From Tanypteryx hageni (lineage: Eukaryota; Arthropoda; Insecta; Odonata; Petaluridae), in assembly GCA_028673005.1 (NCBI GenBank), contig CM054118.1:83825855-83889854 (forward strand): a DNA stretch of 64,000 bases, in the 5' to 3' direction. The stretch's first letter is position 1. Every line of letters begins with the position of its first letter. Position numbers and translations under genes: made by a program. Positions 33,250-44,674 of the stretch are shown piece by piece. The notes under the pieces were generated by a model. The model saw only the letters and a program-made list of their open reading frames with translations. It was not told the DNA's origin and did no database searches.

Positions 33250-33535
33250 GCCGATCCTCCTGCCATCTACCGCATTCTTCCTTCAACGACGGAACTACTG
33301 CTATCCTCCCTGCACCTGCCGCTCCCCTTCCCTCTAGCGACTAATTTTTTTAAACTCGCCTCTCCGATATCCCTCCCTTCCTCCCTTTCTCTCCCTCCAT
33401 CTCTTTCTCTCTCTCCCTCCCTCTCTTTCTCTCTCTCCCTCCCCTTATCTCCCTCACTCCCTTTCTTTCCTCCCTCCCTTTCCATTCTTCCCTTTCCCTC
33501 CCCCCCTTTCTCTCCGTTTCCGTCTATCCCACTCA
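33250..33535 (+). repeat. Pyrimidine-rich (CTCCCT)n tract
   Basis: Imperfect CTCCCTCCCTCTCTTTCTCT units, densest at 33370-33510. The frames at 33178-33648 and 33267-33536 are artefacts of it. Confidence 0.85.
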
Positions 33536-33539
33536 CAAG

Positions 33540-35810
33540 ATCACTTTTCTATTTACTGCTGCATTTATGTAGCGTGGCGCCATTTGCCGTAATTTCATTA
33601 AATATTAAAAAATGTTTCCTAATCCCAAATTCAATTTTATCCTTATAAAATTTTTTATCTCATTATACTCAAGAATGATTTTCATTTTTGCTCTATGCCT
33701 CCGTGAAATTATATAAATGGAATCATCTTTATTTTTTAATGTGTGCTTTGGAAACAAAATATTGCAAGAAACTCAGAAAGAAAGGGAATAACTGGAAGCA
33801 GAAATTACAGTTATTAATTTGCAAGAATGAAACTACATTTGCCATCATGCAGCTGATGTAATCCTTTAAAGAATTTGGCTTAAATCTTTTCGTAATCCTT
33901 TTATCTGCGTATAAGTTGCCGTTGAAATTTTCTTATCAAAAATATAAGTAACGAAATAATTCACGCATTATTTTTTATAACATCAACATGTGTTACGCAG
34001 TTTCACTTATATAAGTATAGCAATGATTTATTTTTCATTTCAAGAACTTAACAGAAGTGCAGGTATACCGCGATACAGAAATCGAATAACTCGGAAAATA
34101 CAACCGCCCGTTGGTATGCGTCTCTAATTCTGAAATTATGGCGATGAAAATATTACCAGAAATGTAATTCACATCGTTGAGTCGATATTGCTCGTTTTAC
34201 AAATCTTCATGGCGACGGTGAGTAAAACACCAATTTATCCCCTATATAAAGGCTTACGAAACATTAAATTTAGCGGACACCAAGTTATTTTCTGCATATA
34301 CCATTTCGTAATAATAAGGAATGTTCATAAATGATATCAAACCAAGGTCAAACTTGGTAACTGTGTTTTCTACTACGTTTAGCAAGAAAACAATCGACCA
34401 AATTTAATTATTAGGGCAAGGAAAGACGTTTTAAGCACCTTAAAAGAGCACGGTCAGACTTCCAAAGAACACGGTGGTGCTTGCAAGCGCCAGGTTCAGA
34501 ACCCCTACTCTGGAGAAATGTAATTAATTCGCTATGAAATATAACCGAAGGAATATAGGAAGAGGATGGAAATGAATTCGGCACGATCTCACGCTTCAAT
34601 AGAATTATCAACAATCGATGAAGACTGCGAAGGACATTGTCGAGAACCTGGTTTTAATTTTAATCATGAACCTTTCTATATTAATATGGAATTGTATAGA
34701 AAAAAATCTATAAGGTAACAGAGTTCATCCCATCGCACGACGCTCACCCATTCGTCCAAATATCAACCAAACCCATCTAAGCTTCATGAGCATTCGCTGT
34801 GATACGTTATTAACTTAGCAAATAAAAATTAATAAGTATTATAAAAAACATTATTATTGAAAATCAATTTTTAAATTAAAACTTAAGGAATTTATCAATC
34901 TTCGATTTAAATTATCATTTAAGGAAACCTAATTGATACATTGTTGACAAAGCCAAAATTTTATAAACAGAGGTAGTAATAAAGTCAAGGTGATTAATGG
35001 ATCAATGAAGTCAGAAGTGATTTTTATTTGTTCACATTATACTTCCCAAATATTAAATACGTAGAGGTATTATTGTTTTCATTTTTACATTCTAAATAAT
35101 TCTTATTTTTATTCATTATTTCGATTCCTTCTGTTACATATTCTGTATATATTATAGGAATCCAAACGCAACAATCGATCTTCCATTTAATTTTTGAATC
35201 TCGTGATTTTATCTCCAAAATTATGTCGTAATTATTTACTCTCACGAAGGTTTCTGTTGAAAATTTTCTCCTCTATCTACTTAATCAGTATCTCACAGAT
35301 AATATAAGAGCCAGGTAAAGGTAAAGGTAAAGGAAATATGGTATCACATTGATGTTTACGGAAGACAGCAGATTCCTTGTGATTTGTTTGGTATCAATCA
35401 ACAAAAGTTCTCTCTTTTAATAAATTAATAATAACGTTATAGAATTTATTTACATAATGCTTTTAATAGGAATTAACAGATTAAATTATGACACCATTGA
35501 TTTCTACTCACATATGAAGACGTCATAATCCCAACGCGCGAATTACGTTATTTATTTTTAAAACATGTTTCCTATTTATTATTAGCATAATAGGTTATAG
35601 AAATCTATTTTTTAATTCAGGTATTAATTAATTAAGGAAAAATTAGCAAGCTAATCGGAAAATAATAGGCGAACGAAGCGATCCCCGTCGTATACAATGC
35701 GGGAAACAATTTATAAAACAGACAATCATATGCTTATTCCCTCGGCAGCATTCGAAAGGTATCCCTATTGAGATTTTCTACACCTGATCAAATCAACGTA
35801 GCAACTCAAC
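33540..35810. other. AT-rich DNA, nothing recognised
   Basis: No gene, RNA or repeat supported. A short AGGTAAAGGTAAAGGTAAAGG at 35313-35333 is a local simple repeat. Confidence 0.5.
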
Positions 35811-35814
35811 CTTA

Positions 35815-36580
35815 CCAAGTAATCCTTCCAAACCCTTCCGCTCGCCCCCTTTCACGCACACTCCCGTCCTAAGACAGCAAATATCCCTACGCCTCTTTAC
35901 CACCTCCATTCCTCCCTTGCTTACCTCTCTTCCCTCAATCATTCCTTCGTCATTCATCTCCTTCCGCTCCTTCTCTTCCATCCCCTTCCGCCCCACCTCT
36001 TCCATCTCCACACTGGACTTTCATCCACGTTTGGGAGAATTTACCCTCGATGAGAAATTTCAATTGATTCACCAATGATATTGAAGAGTGTGGATGCGCG
36101 TGCGTATATCGAGCTTTGACTAATGGCTTAGATATGGGGGAGGGAGGTGTTTAAGGGGAGCGTGACAGGGAATGTCTATCGCTTCTACTAATCCATATCT
36201 CAACACTGGAAAGCATGCTAAATCTATTAATATGGATAATAAATAATGAATATGCAATGAAATGAAAATCGAATTATCCTTTTGATGTACGTTTCTTAAA
36301 ATACGGCATGAGGACATAAGGTGGGGAAGACCGAGAGAAGAAGAAGGAATGGGACATAAGAGAAAGACAAAAAGACCAGACATCCCTATAGAGGGAAACG
36401 AAGAGGAAAATGAAGAGTAGTAAGGCGAGATGAGGAATATAAGGTTGGAAAGGATGGAACGGGAGTGGAAGGGGTGACGGGGAGGGAGTGATGTGTGGGA
36501 TTGCTGGAATGGGATAGGTCTCTCATGGATCTCGACAGCGCAGTAATAACCTCAGTCACATGTCTGCTATGGAGAGGGTG
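35815..36580. other. Pyrimidine- then purine-rich DNA, no gene
   Basis: 35815-36010 is C/T-rich and 36300-36530 is G/A-rich on the plus strand. Frames here reflect composition only. Confidence 0.5.
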
Positions 36581-36589
36581 CGGAGGTGG

Positions 36590-37500
36590 AGGAAGGATTT
36601 TCCGGAGAGAGAGAGAGAGAGAGGGAAGGACAAACGGGAGGAGGAGAGAGAGAGCGGAGATTGAGAAGGAAGGAAAAGGCAAGGGAACGTGGAGCACGAG
36701 TGAGCGAATAGAGGTTTCCCAAGGTTATGGCGAAGGGTTTATGGGAAGGGACAATGAGGAGATGATGTGAAGGTGAGAGTAGAGAGAGAGAGGGAGGAGG
36801 GAAGGAAAGGAAGGGGATGCGAGCGGCAAGGGATGCAGACGAGGAAGGAGAGAGAGAAAGGGAGAAGGATTGGATGAATGGAAAGCTGTCGAAAGGTATC
36901 AATGCGCGGTAGGGTTTGATGATGTGCGAGAGACCGAAGGGGGAAAGGTCCAGGAGAGCAGAGAGAGAAGAGAGAGGAGAAAGGGAGAGAGGAGAAAGGG
37001 AGAGAGGAGAGGGGGAGAGAGGAGAGGTGAGGGAGAGAGGAGAGAGAGGTAAAAGAGGGACAGAGGAGAGGGAGAGAGGAGAGAGAGTGGAGAGAGGAGA
37101 GAGAGCGAAGAGAAAGGGAGAGAGGAGAGGGAGATAGGAAAAAGGGAGAGAGGAGAGAGGGAGAGAGAAGAAGATAGGAGAAGGAGAGGAGAGGACAGAG
37201 GAGAGGGAGAGAGTGGTGTTGAAGAGAAGGGACGAGAGAAATTCGAGACAGTGAGAGAGAGATAGTGAGAGGTGAATGCGACGGAAAGAAATTCGAGTAA
37301 TCAAAAGAGGTAGGAAGAGAAAGGGCAGTGAGCGGAAGACACGCGCGGAGCCGAATTGAGAGATGGAAATGGGACAGCGGGAAAGGATATTAAAGAGGAC
37401 GGATGCGTGGAAGGAGGGAGGAAGAGGCGTGGGAGGGGTGGATGGTAAGGGGTGGATGGTAAGGGATGGTGGGGGATAAAAGGGCGGCGAGGGAGGGGAG
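36590..37500 (+). repeat. Purine-rich GAGAGAGG minisatellite
   Basis: The densest part, 36955-37220, is made of GAGAGAGGAGAAAGGGAGA-like units. The 245-codon minus-strand frame at 36567-37304 (Leu/Ser repeats) is a repeat product. Confidence 0.9.
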
Positions 37501-37934
37501 AATAAAATGTAGCGATATTGGAGTAGGGCAGCGTGGCTGAGGGAGCGCTTGTGTGCAGAGTAGAGATGGAGTTTTCTACCATTCGAAAGTAGTTTGGCAC
37601 ATGAACGACACGTGTTAGCGATGCGGTGCGCTTATATGTTGAGGATCCGAATTGAATCGGGAGGCCTTGAGAGGAAGGCAGGGATCGTTTTCGCAAAGAA
37701 TTGGCTGCGACAGAATGCGATTTGTAGAATGAAAAAAGGGACGGAAACTGTCGCCCTTCCATGCATTTGTTACTCGTTCCGAGGAATAAGGAATATCCTT
37801 TTTCGGAAGTCAATAAGGAACCGTTGAAATAGAGTGCGATTACGATTAATGAGCGTTTTCGGATATCTTTCCCTATTTCTAATGAAAACATTATAAATGA
37901 TACGCTTGCATTTAGCTATTATAACACTCTATAT

Positions 37935-38233
37935 CAGTGGTTCCCAACATTTTTGTAGGCTGCGGCACCCTTTCAACGATAAACAGAATTTCGCGGCATC
38001 CCACCATTCAAGCAATGTCTTTATATTTTCGCAAATGAGTATTACAACCTTTGGAGATACTCATTTGTTAGTATCACACCATAATCATTTTATTAGGAAT
38101 ACAATTTATGACCTAGTTACCTGTAAACACATCCAAATCGTTAATTTATTTACAAAAATAATTTTATCGCGGCAACCCTAAAAATCAGCTGCGGCGCCCC
38201 AGTGTGCCGCAGCACCCAGGTTGGGAATCACTG
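37935..38233. mobile_element. hAT-type MITE, 299 bp (family H)
   Basis: Ends are CAGTGGTTCCCAAC and GGTTGGGAATCACTG. Flanks are CTCTATAT (37927-37934) and CTCTAGAG (38234-38241), an 8-bp duplication with two mismatches. The subterminal block GCGGCACCCTTTCAACGATA then GAATTTCGCGGC also occurs at 44700-44740, so the two elements are one family. It has no coding capacity. Confidence 0.85.
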
Positions 38234-38480
38234 CTCTAGAGCCTAATGTTCCCAAGTTCATTGAGAAATACATTTCTTCAGTGACTTAACAAATTATTTT
38301 TTCTGGAAATAATATCAAGAGAGACATTAAATGCAAATAGATAAATTCTTTACGGCTTTTTCTCTGTTTATTAATGGAATTATATCTATTAGTTTTATAT
38401 ATTTCTCACAAGTATTTTGTGAATTTTCATCGCCTGGTTTTTTAAACAATCCAAACAAGAGTTATTTATATTTGAAATGT
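38234..38480. other. AT-rich spacer, no gene
   Basis: Nothing recognised. Confidence 0.5.
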
Positions 38481-38621
38481 TAACTTGTTTCGGGAACACG
38501 ATGTAATTTTTTTTAATCCATTCGTCATTCGCGTAAAGAAATCGGCGAGCGCGCACAACGTAAGCACTTGTTCCAACAGTTATTTCAACACCGACAGTAT
38601 ATCTTCTTTTTTTTATCCCAG

Positions 38622-38798
38622 CGGGAGACGTAATGCCGTTCTCTTCCAGAAACGGTCCCGTCCTAGCGACTGCGCCTGACAACGGTTCGTTTAGTGAAGG
38701 CGAGATGACATCTTTGCCTTCTGCGAAGACGAGTTTCATACCGGACGGATCTAGAAATGCACTTGCGTCAGCATTGCACCCCGCCGATCAAAAGGAAG
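38622..38798 (+). CDS. Candidate internal exon, unidentified
   Basis: TTCTTTTTTTTATCCCAG at 38604-38621 is a strong splice acceptor. It is followed by 177 nt open in one frame (GDVMPFSSRNGPVLATAP, later EMTSLPSAKTSFIPDGSRN) and ends at AAGGAAG before a GT at 38799. The segment is CpG-richer than its surroundings. The opposite strand is also open (38395-38739), so strand and reality are both uncertain, and I recognise no family. A transposon fragment is an alternative. Confidence 0.2.
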
Positions 38799-38859
38799 GT
38801 CGTTTTTATAAACGGAAATTTAACGCCGTTTCAATTTTTAAAAAATATATCTAAGGCAA

Positions 38860-39100
38860 GATTCTGTTTCCAAGAAGGAAGATGCGACTCGGTAGAAAAA
38901 AAATTAATTTCTTATCGGTTCACGCATCACGGAGTGTCTTGGAATGCAGCATGTGAAAGAATTTGTCATGTATGCTTTTGTTTTGGATACCAGCGGCACT
39001 ACCGGTGTAACGTAGCGCCTATAAAGCATCAACATCAGCGCAGTGATTAACACGAAAGAACCACATCTGAGAATATTAAAATAAGTAATAACGCAGCTTT
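38860..39100. other. No supported gene
   Basis: Nothing recognised between the exon candidate and the hammerhead-like structure. Confidence 0.4.
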
Positions 39101-39106
39101 GTATTT

Positions 39107-39195
39107 GTCCTCCGTTTAATAAAGAGCGAGCGGTTTTGCAGTGAACACTGCATCATCAGTAACTGTGAATGCGGTCGCCTTTTATTAAACTGAGG
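39107..39195 (-). ncRNA. Hammerhead-like structured repeat, degenerate
   Basis: Read on the minus strand: an outer arm CAGTTTAATAAAAGGCGACC, then a canonical CTGATGA box (plus 39152-39158), a stem GCAGTG/CACTGC with a 2-nt loop, then AAAA in place of GAAA, and an outer arm GAGCGA...TTTATTAAACGG that pairs with the first. The order (outer stem, CUGAUGA, stem II, near-GAAA) is that of a type I hammerhead. The missing G12 and the lack of a clear stem III predict loss of activity. It may be a different conserved terminal structure that happens to resemble a hammerhead. Confidence 0.35.
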
Positions 39196-39199
39196 AAAT

Positions 39200-40015
39200 A
39201 TACAGAGTTGCGATATTCTCTCTTTTAATATAATGCAGTTCCACAAAGTTAGTAGTAGTAGTGAATTATACATCATGGAACCCCGTTGAGAAAGCCTTCT
39301 TATATTTTATTTATATTCCATAATCATGAATTCTTCAAAAAGCCTAGTGGATTCGCTCTTTCATTTATGTTACTTATACAAAAATATTTCTGCGTTTATC
39401 AATTACTATATATTGCATTTTGTAGTTAGAATGATAGCTCATGCGGCAGATATTATCTATTATTCGTCACTCCCCATAGGAACATTAGATTTCTGCATAC
39501 TAAATCGACGAAGAATCTGACAAAATAACCAAATTATAATTATTAATGATTTATTTCTTCCGCAGTTCCAGGAAAACCCAAATTGATTTGTAGCTCCGTA
39601 TTTAAGTGTTGAAAGCGTTTCTAATTAGACGAATTACCCTAGATTCTAGCAATTGGTTTCTTATAAAATGATATATTTTCGTGGTGAAATACATAAGGTC
39701 GTATAAATTACTACTCACCCTTAACGAATCCCGTTATAACATAGGAAAAAAATAAGTATGAACTTATTACTCACCAAGACAGAGAAACTGGCGCATTTGA
39801 AAATATTTGGGCTGAACACAATTAGTTCCTTATGAACACAGTGGAGCTAGCCATGTTCACACGCAGAGATTTCGTGTTACTTGTGATTTGTAGGCTATAA
39901 TTTTCTTTAACTTTTCCGCAGTCTTCCTTGAAATCCGGCATGAAATCCTCCTAAAGCGCTTTCCCATCACTTTTTTCCTCCTGATCATGCAACCACGGCG
40001 TATTCCAGCCGTTCT
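39200..40015. other. AT-rich DNA, nothing recognised
   Basis: The frame at 39326-39520 has no family features. Confidence 0.5.
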
Positions 40016-40020
40016 GTGCG

Positions 40021-40149
40021 ATGAATAATCGCCAACACGATCACCGCGCTCGTTTGCACCTCAATGACGCGTCCGCCGCGTCGGGCACGCAACCTCCGAC
40101 ACATGCATCGCCGCAGTTCTCTATCAGAATACGTCGACTCGACCTCGAG
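40021..40149 (+). CDS. Candidate first coding exon, unidentified
   Basis: From an ATG at 40021, 43 codons run open (MNNRQHDHRARLHLND, then SAASGTQPPTHASPQF, ending RIRRLDLE). The last codon is followed directly by GTAAAT at 40150, a good 5' splice donor (GAG|GTAAAT). The segment is strikingly rich in CpG and in G/C at third positions compared with the AT-rich surroundings, and it lies in no repeat found here. These features suggest a host exon, but the product is unknown and there is no homology evidence. Confidence 0.3.
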
Positions 40150-41100
40150 GTAAATTTAAGTTGATTTGCTTTCCGATAAGTTTCGCAAAAATCGGCTTAT
40201 TTTTCCAATTCCGCCTAAGTAGGTATGCTATTATGTAGGCGACAAAGAAATCGAAATACTCGCACCAAACGTAAGCATAAGCATCTTGAACTCGTAAGTA
40301 AACATATTGATTGATTTTTTATCCCAAAAGAAAACTTACATCTTCGATTTTTTGTGATTTTCTGTTGTAGTATTCTTTACCTAACTACAATAGCCGCTGT
40401 CACCATATTTCTTTTTGCCTTAAAATATTCCGTTCATATTTTCTAATATTGGTTATATTATTTACTTTAACATTACAGCGTTTCAGAATTTATAGCTGCA
40501 GTTTTATTGCTAAATGATTGAAAGAGCTACAAGTTCGCAATTTGTAGACATCGCCGCACCGCGGATGACAAATAAGATAATATGCTTCCTCACTACATAT
40601 TCTCCTGCGAATGATCTATCGGCGGCGCTCCGCTGTTTCTCATTATCTCGGCTCGCAAGCGAAACAAAAATGGAAGGTATGGCGAGTGTCGTTCCATCAA
40701 CAACGTGCACACAAACTCCGGCGTTTGATAACAACCCTTCACGATCACAAGCAGGCTGATTGTACTCGGAGAGTTCACGTCAAAGGCGCGATTTGTTGCA
40801 GCTCTCCTGACAGATTCATGCGAGCAAAAGGTGCGGCCTAGGATATGCGGAACGTGAAGAATGAGGCGGTGCGCAATGAACCGAATTACGAGGAAAAAGA
40901 GAGAGAGATGGAGGCGGAGAGAGGAGGAAAGGACAGAAGATGGCGGTGTCTCATAAGAAATAAAAATTTTAGTATTAAGTCACTGTATGCGTAATTCTGT
41001 TTCATTCCTGTAGATACCTGTGGTGATCAACCAATTGCTGGTTCTAGTAAACCATTTTTGAATGTTCTTCAGTGGCACTTGTCGTTTATATAATTTTTTT
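40150..41100. other. Low-repeat DNA with CpG-rich patch
   Basis: 40510-40840 is CpG-rich and open in frames on both strands (40514-40759, 40611-40841 plus; 40510-40734, 40593-40778 minus). None carries a known domain. It may belong with the exon candidate at 40021-40149. Confidence 0.3.
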
Positions 41101-41102
41101 CA

Positions 41103-41219
41103 GGTAATGTGGTGCCTTTGTATAAGAGCGGAGATGTGGACGATCACGGAAAAATAATTGACGCCAAAGCATTTCCGCGAAGCAAACCTATAATAATTGT
41201 TAAAGAACAGAGTTTATAG
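41103..41219 (+). pseudogene. LINE reverse transcriptase fragment
   Basis: A 38-codon stretch opens GNVVPLYKSGDVDDHGK. The V-P-(F/Y)-K-x-G-D pattern is the conserved block just before the NYRPIS motif of many non-LTR reverse transcriptases. The next block cannot be read, so this is a short relic at most. It may belong with the L2/CR1-like fragment at 42745-43330. Confidence 0.35.
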
Positions 41220-42355
41220 ACCAATCTTTCAATAAAAGCATATATCGCATTATATTTACCTTTACTTGGAATTTAATTATCATAGAGACTTGCATTTTTT
41301 TCTGCGGCTAAATCCGATTGGGGTGTAAATCCATTGGCGAATTAATTATTGCGTCCAATTTTTTCCAGGAGGTTTTATCAATCCCTAAAATATCTAACGA
41401 ACATTATTAAAATATATCCGCAGGAAACAAATTTTTTAAATGTACTAAAATTCTGCAAAGAAAACTAAAATTCATCTAATGTTAGCGTGTTTTAATAAAT
41501 ACTGCCGTTGAGATATTTTCTTCGGACGGATATTTTCCAGTGGTCTATTTTTCTATTTACTTAATTAGGCGTATAAATACGGGCGTTCTTCAATTTTCGT
41601 GGAATCATTTTAATTTCCTCGGGTAAAGGTTGTTGCGGTTAAGAAGAACTTGTGTGCGAGAGGGAAGCTAGTATTCGGACAGGCCGCTCCTAGGGAATTG
41701 ACATGGCCTCCACTCAACCTTGTACTAGGAGCTAGACCTGTTATCGATCCGTAAAATTCGGAGCCACGCTTGCACAACTGCTTCTCAACCAGCTTCATTT
41801 AGCGCTTACTTTCGAAAGTAGATATAGCTGCCTGTACTTCGTGTGAGTCATGCTTAAGGCTCTAAAGTTAATACTCGTAGAGATATTAGATTTCGATACA
41901 TACAGAAACTGAAACTTCATTTGTGTTATTAATAGAGGAATAGAATTAAATTTTAGGCAAGTTAAAATTATAGCAATAAATGAAATAGATGATATCGTAA
42001 AATAATTCATTTTATTCATAATCTTCTTGTTAAAAGGTTATTTTATGCTCCCCGGATGTTTATTTGATCGAGGATTTTCCCGTTCTTTGAATGTATCAAT
42101 GCCTCATTATCTACCTACGCCATCAAATACTTTTGATAATATCCTAAATAAGCAATTTGCATATATCTATCGTCCACAGCATCCAAATCACAAATTACCG
42201 TCAACATACGCAAGCTAGGAAAAGTATGTAACCAACAAAAGAAAATAGCGTTAAGTTTGAAATTTATCAAAGACGTTCTATTGACTTTTCCATCACTGAT
42301 GATACAATCACTGAATGAAAACAGCGTGTTTTCAAGAAAGCGAACATCCTATAGT
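41220..42355. other. AT-rich DNA, nothing recognised
   Basis: Small frames at 41610-41798, 41795-42019 and 42027-42218 show no family features. Confidence 0.45.
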
Positions 42356-42360
42356 AAGTA

Positions 42361-43640
42361 CAGTCCTACCTCCCTTTGCGCGACCTCGTTTTATGCGGGT
42401 TCGTTATAGCGCGAAGCAGGTCCGCGCCGTCCAGGTGTATAAGAAACGAAGTCGGCCGACAATAGAGGCGGCCTAGCCATAAAAGTATCAGAAATTCCAT
42501 TTTTAAATGCTTTTTGATTCGAATAAAATCGTTTATGAATCCGCATTTAGGACCTGGATGCGATCCTATAAAGGGAACTTCGAGGACTGCGCACTGCTTT
42601 TGTCGCTCGATTGCTTTGGCGACATGATTTCTAAAGGAAGTGGACTTCCCGAATAAAACTTCCTCACTGATTTATTTAGGATTTCATTCAAACCGGAAAT
42701 ATTTACATTTTACCTAAATATAATGACGATTTTAGTTTTCTATAGGTGTTGATTTATTGCGACGCGGAGAGAAAAATATTCAGGTCGACGCTATTTTCAT
42801 CGACTTCAAGAAGGCGTTTGATAAGGTCGTGACCTTTCGTGGGACATGCATATTCGTCGTGTTATAGGTGCAGCTAACAAGAAACTGGCGTTCATATGCA
42901 TAATAGTGCGGAATAGTACAGAGAAAGTACGCAAAGCGTATTATTTTTCACTAGTTAGACCGCAGGTGGAATATGCCTTCAGTATATTGGATCCGTTTGA
43001 GAAGGGCCAAATAATTAAGTTAGAAAGAATACAGCGGAGAACAGCCAGATTCGGTAAACAAAAGTACGGACATATGAAGGTCTTAAAATGGAGATCTCTG
43101 GAAGACCGTAGAAAGTGCTCAATGCTAAGGCTCCTACAGAAATACAGATCATAATGTCTAGCAGAAGATGCAGTGGGAATAATTGAGCTCCAACATACAT
43201 AGAAATGATCATGGCGATAAGATACGTGAAATTGACGGTAGGACGGAGTGTTACAGAGGCTTATTCTTTCCGAGAACAATACGAGGCCATAACAGGATAG
43301 ACAAATATATGAGTTACTGTTAAGTAGGCCTCGGTGCAGTGTGCCTCCTGCCACCCACCAGATTGGTGAATTACAGGGTAACATGTAGAAGTAGACAGGT
43401 ACCATTTGAAAATTACGAGTTAAGATAAGTAATTGAAAAAATGTAAAGATCATCTGGCATTGAAGAATGGAAACTGACAAGAAGAGGTTTTTTCAGGTTA
43501 ACGGCGAATTTTTATTAATATTAGACTTTAGTTTTCGCGTCCATGAGACCTATGTTCATTGACATAATGACCCCTTTTTGCGCGAATTTTGCTTAGCGCG
43601 AAATTTTTAGAAAACTGTCGCGTAAAGCGAAGTTTGGCTG
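42361..43640. mobile_element. Tigger-like terminal element carrying a LINE fragment
   Basis: The left end after TA (42359-42360) reads CAGTCCTACCTCCCTTTGCG then CGACC. The right end inverted reads CAGCCAAACTTCGCTTTACG then CGACAG, before TA at 43641-43642. CAGT tips, a CTTTACGCGAC-like block and a TA duplication fit Tigger-type elements. A second inverted block in GCG-rich form lies inside each end (GTTATAGCGCGAA / TTTGCTTAGCGCGAA). No transposase is readable. About half of the interior is a foreign LINE fragment. Confidence 0.7.
42745..43330 (+). pseudogene. L2/CR1-like reverse transcriptase fragment
   Basis: 42770-42830 encodes VDAIFIDFKKAFDKV, the catalytic motif A of non-LTR reverse transcriptases. 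The sequence then jumps to the C-terminal region: RRVIGAANKKLAFICI, RKAYYFSLVRPQVEYAFSIL, then DPFEKGQIIKLERIQRRTAR and, after frame changes, IDGRTECYRGLFFPRTIRG. Motifs B and C (YADD) are missing, so a large internal deletion separates the two parts. The SLVRPQ-EYA and FFPRTI signatures fit L2/CR1-related LINEs, a different clade from the LINEs at 28.2 and 61.1 kb. Confidence 0.7.
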
Positions 43641-43644
43641 TATA

Positions 43645-44005
43645 TATGCGCAAATAATACGACTAAATATGATCTCATTTTGTAGGGTGTCGCCTAGGTT
43701 GCCTAATATTAGGGATGCATATTGTATGACCATTACGTTTCAAATAAAAAAATCCTAGTTTTTTTCATTCTCCGCAACAGCGGTCAAGAGTAAAAAGAGA
43801 TACCACTAGGTCTGCAATCTCGTCGTCAATCATAAGTGACGGTACAAAGTAGTTCCTTCGCACCGAAGAGGTGTAAACAGGGACAATGTGCGAGGATTTC
43901 CTCTTTTCGAGCACTCGGTCGTTGTCAACTGCAGTCGGCAAACGATGAAAAGTCGGGCGGATGCCCCTGCGCTCCAGCGGTGGGTGCGTTTAGGTGTCGA
44001 TTGGT
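43645..44005. other. No supported gene
   Basis: A moderately GC-rich patch at 43840-43990 lies before the minisatellite. The frames reading across it continue into the repeat and are not supported. Confidence 0.4.
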
Positions 44006-44009
44006 AAAT

Positions 44010-44300
44010 CTCCCTCCCTCCCCCATTTCCTCCCCCCCATTCCCTCTCCTCATTCCCCCCCCCCATTCCCTCCCCCCATTCCCTCCCCCCATTCCCTCCC
44101 CCCATTCCCTCCCCCCATTCTCTCCCCACCATTCCCTCTCCCCCATTCCCTCTCCTAATTCCCTCCCCCCATTCCCTCCCCACCATTCCCTCCCCCCAAT
44201 TCCCTCCCCCTCATTCCCTCCCCCATTACCTCCCCACCATTCCCTCCCCCAATTCCCTCCCTCTCATTCCCTCCCCCCACTCCATTCCCCTCCCACCCTC
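44010..44300 (+). repeat. CCATTCCCTCCCCC minisatellite
   Basis: About 19 imperfect copies of a 13-17-bp unit. The frame at 43836-44426 is a Pro/Ser/His repeat artefact. Confidence 0.95.
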
Positions 44301-44670
44301 CCTCCGGCGAGCAAGCCGTTCGTCGGGTACACTAGCTTCCCCCTTCGTTGTCCCTCCCCACGCAAAACTGGCGGACCCCGCCGATGGCACCAGCAGCGCC
44401 ATCGAAGCAAAGCGGCCAAATTATGAATCGCGAGAAGATAAACTGGGCAAGATGAATGGGCTCGCATGAGGAAACACGACGCTCCCTTTAATGCATTTGC
44501 ATATTCCCGATGGCCATGCAAATCACATCCGTTTATCGCAATGCCTAGTCCATAAATATTTTCGAGTTAACTACCCGGCCGCGGTAACCAGCAAGCGTTT
44601 AGGTTCGGCTTAGGGGTTTTCTCACTGAAGAGATGGAATATGCGCGCCTTCAATGTACTAGAGATAGCCT
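44301..44670. other. GC-rich spacer, no supported gene
   Basis: No recognisable domain or RNA. Ends at the hAT-like element. Confidence 0.4.
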
Positions 44671-44674
44671 AGAG

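Noticed and set aside
35313..35333. AGGTAAAGGTAAAGG repeat as telomere-like sequence
   Set aside because: Only three units, and the motif is not the arthropod TTAGG repeat.
36567..37304. 245-codon minus-strand frame
   Set aside because: It is the pyrimidine strand of a GAGAGAGG repeat; Leu/Ser-rich without any domain.
42290..42330. CTGATGA followed by GAAAA, possible third hammerhead
   Set aside because: The 14 nt between the boxes cannot form stem II.
44264..44521. 85-codon minus frame
   Set aside because: Overlaps the CCATTCCCTCCCCC minisatellite and has no recognisable domain.
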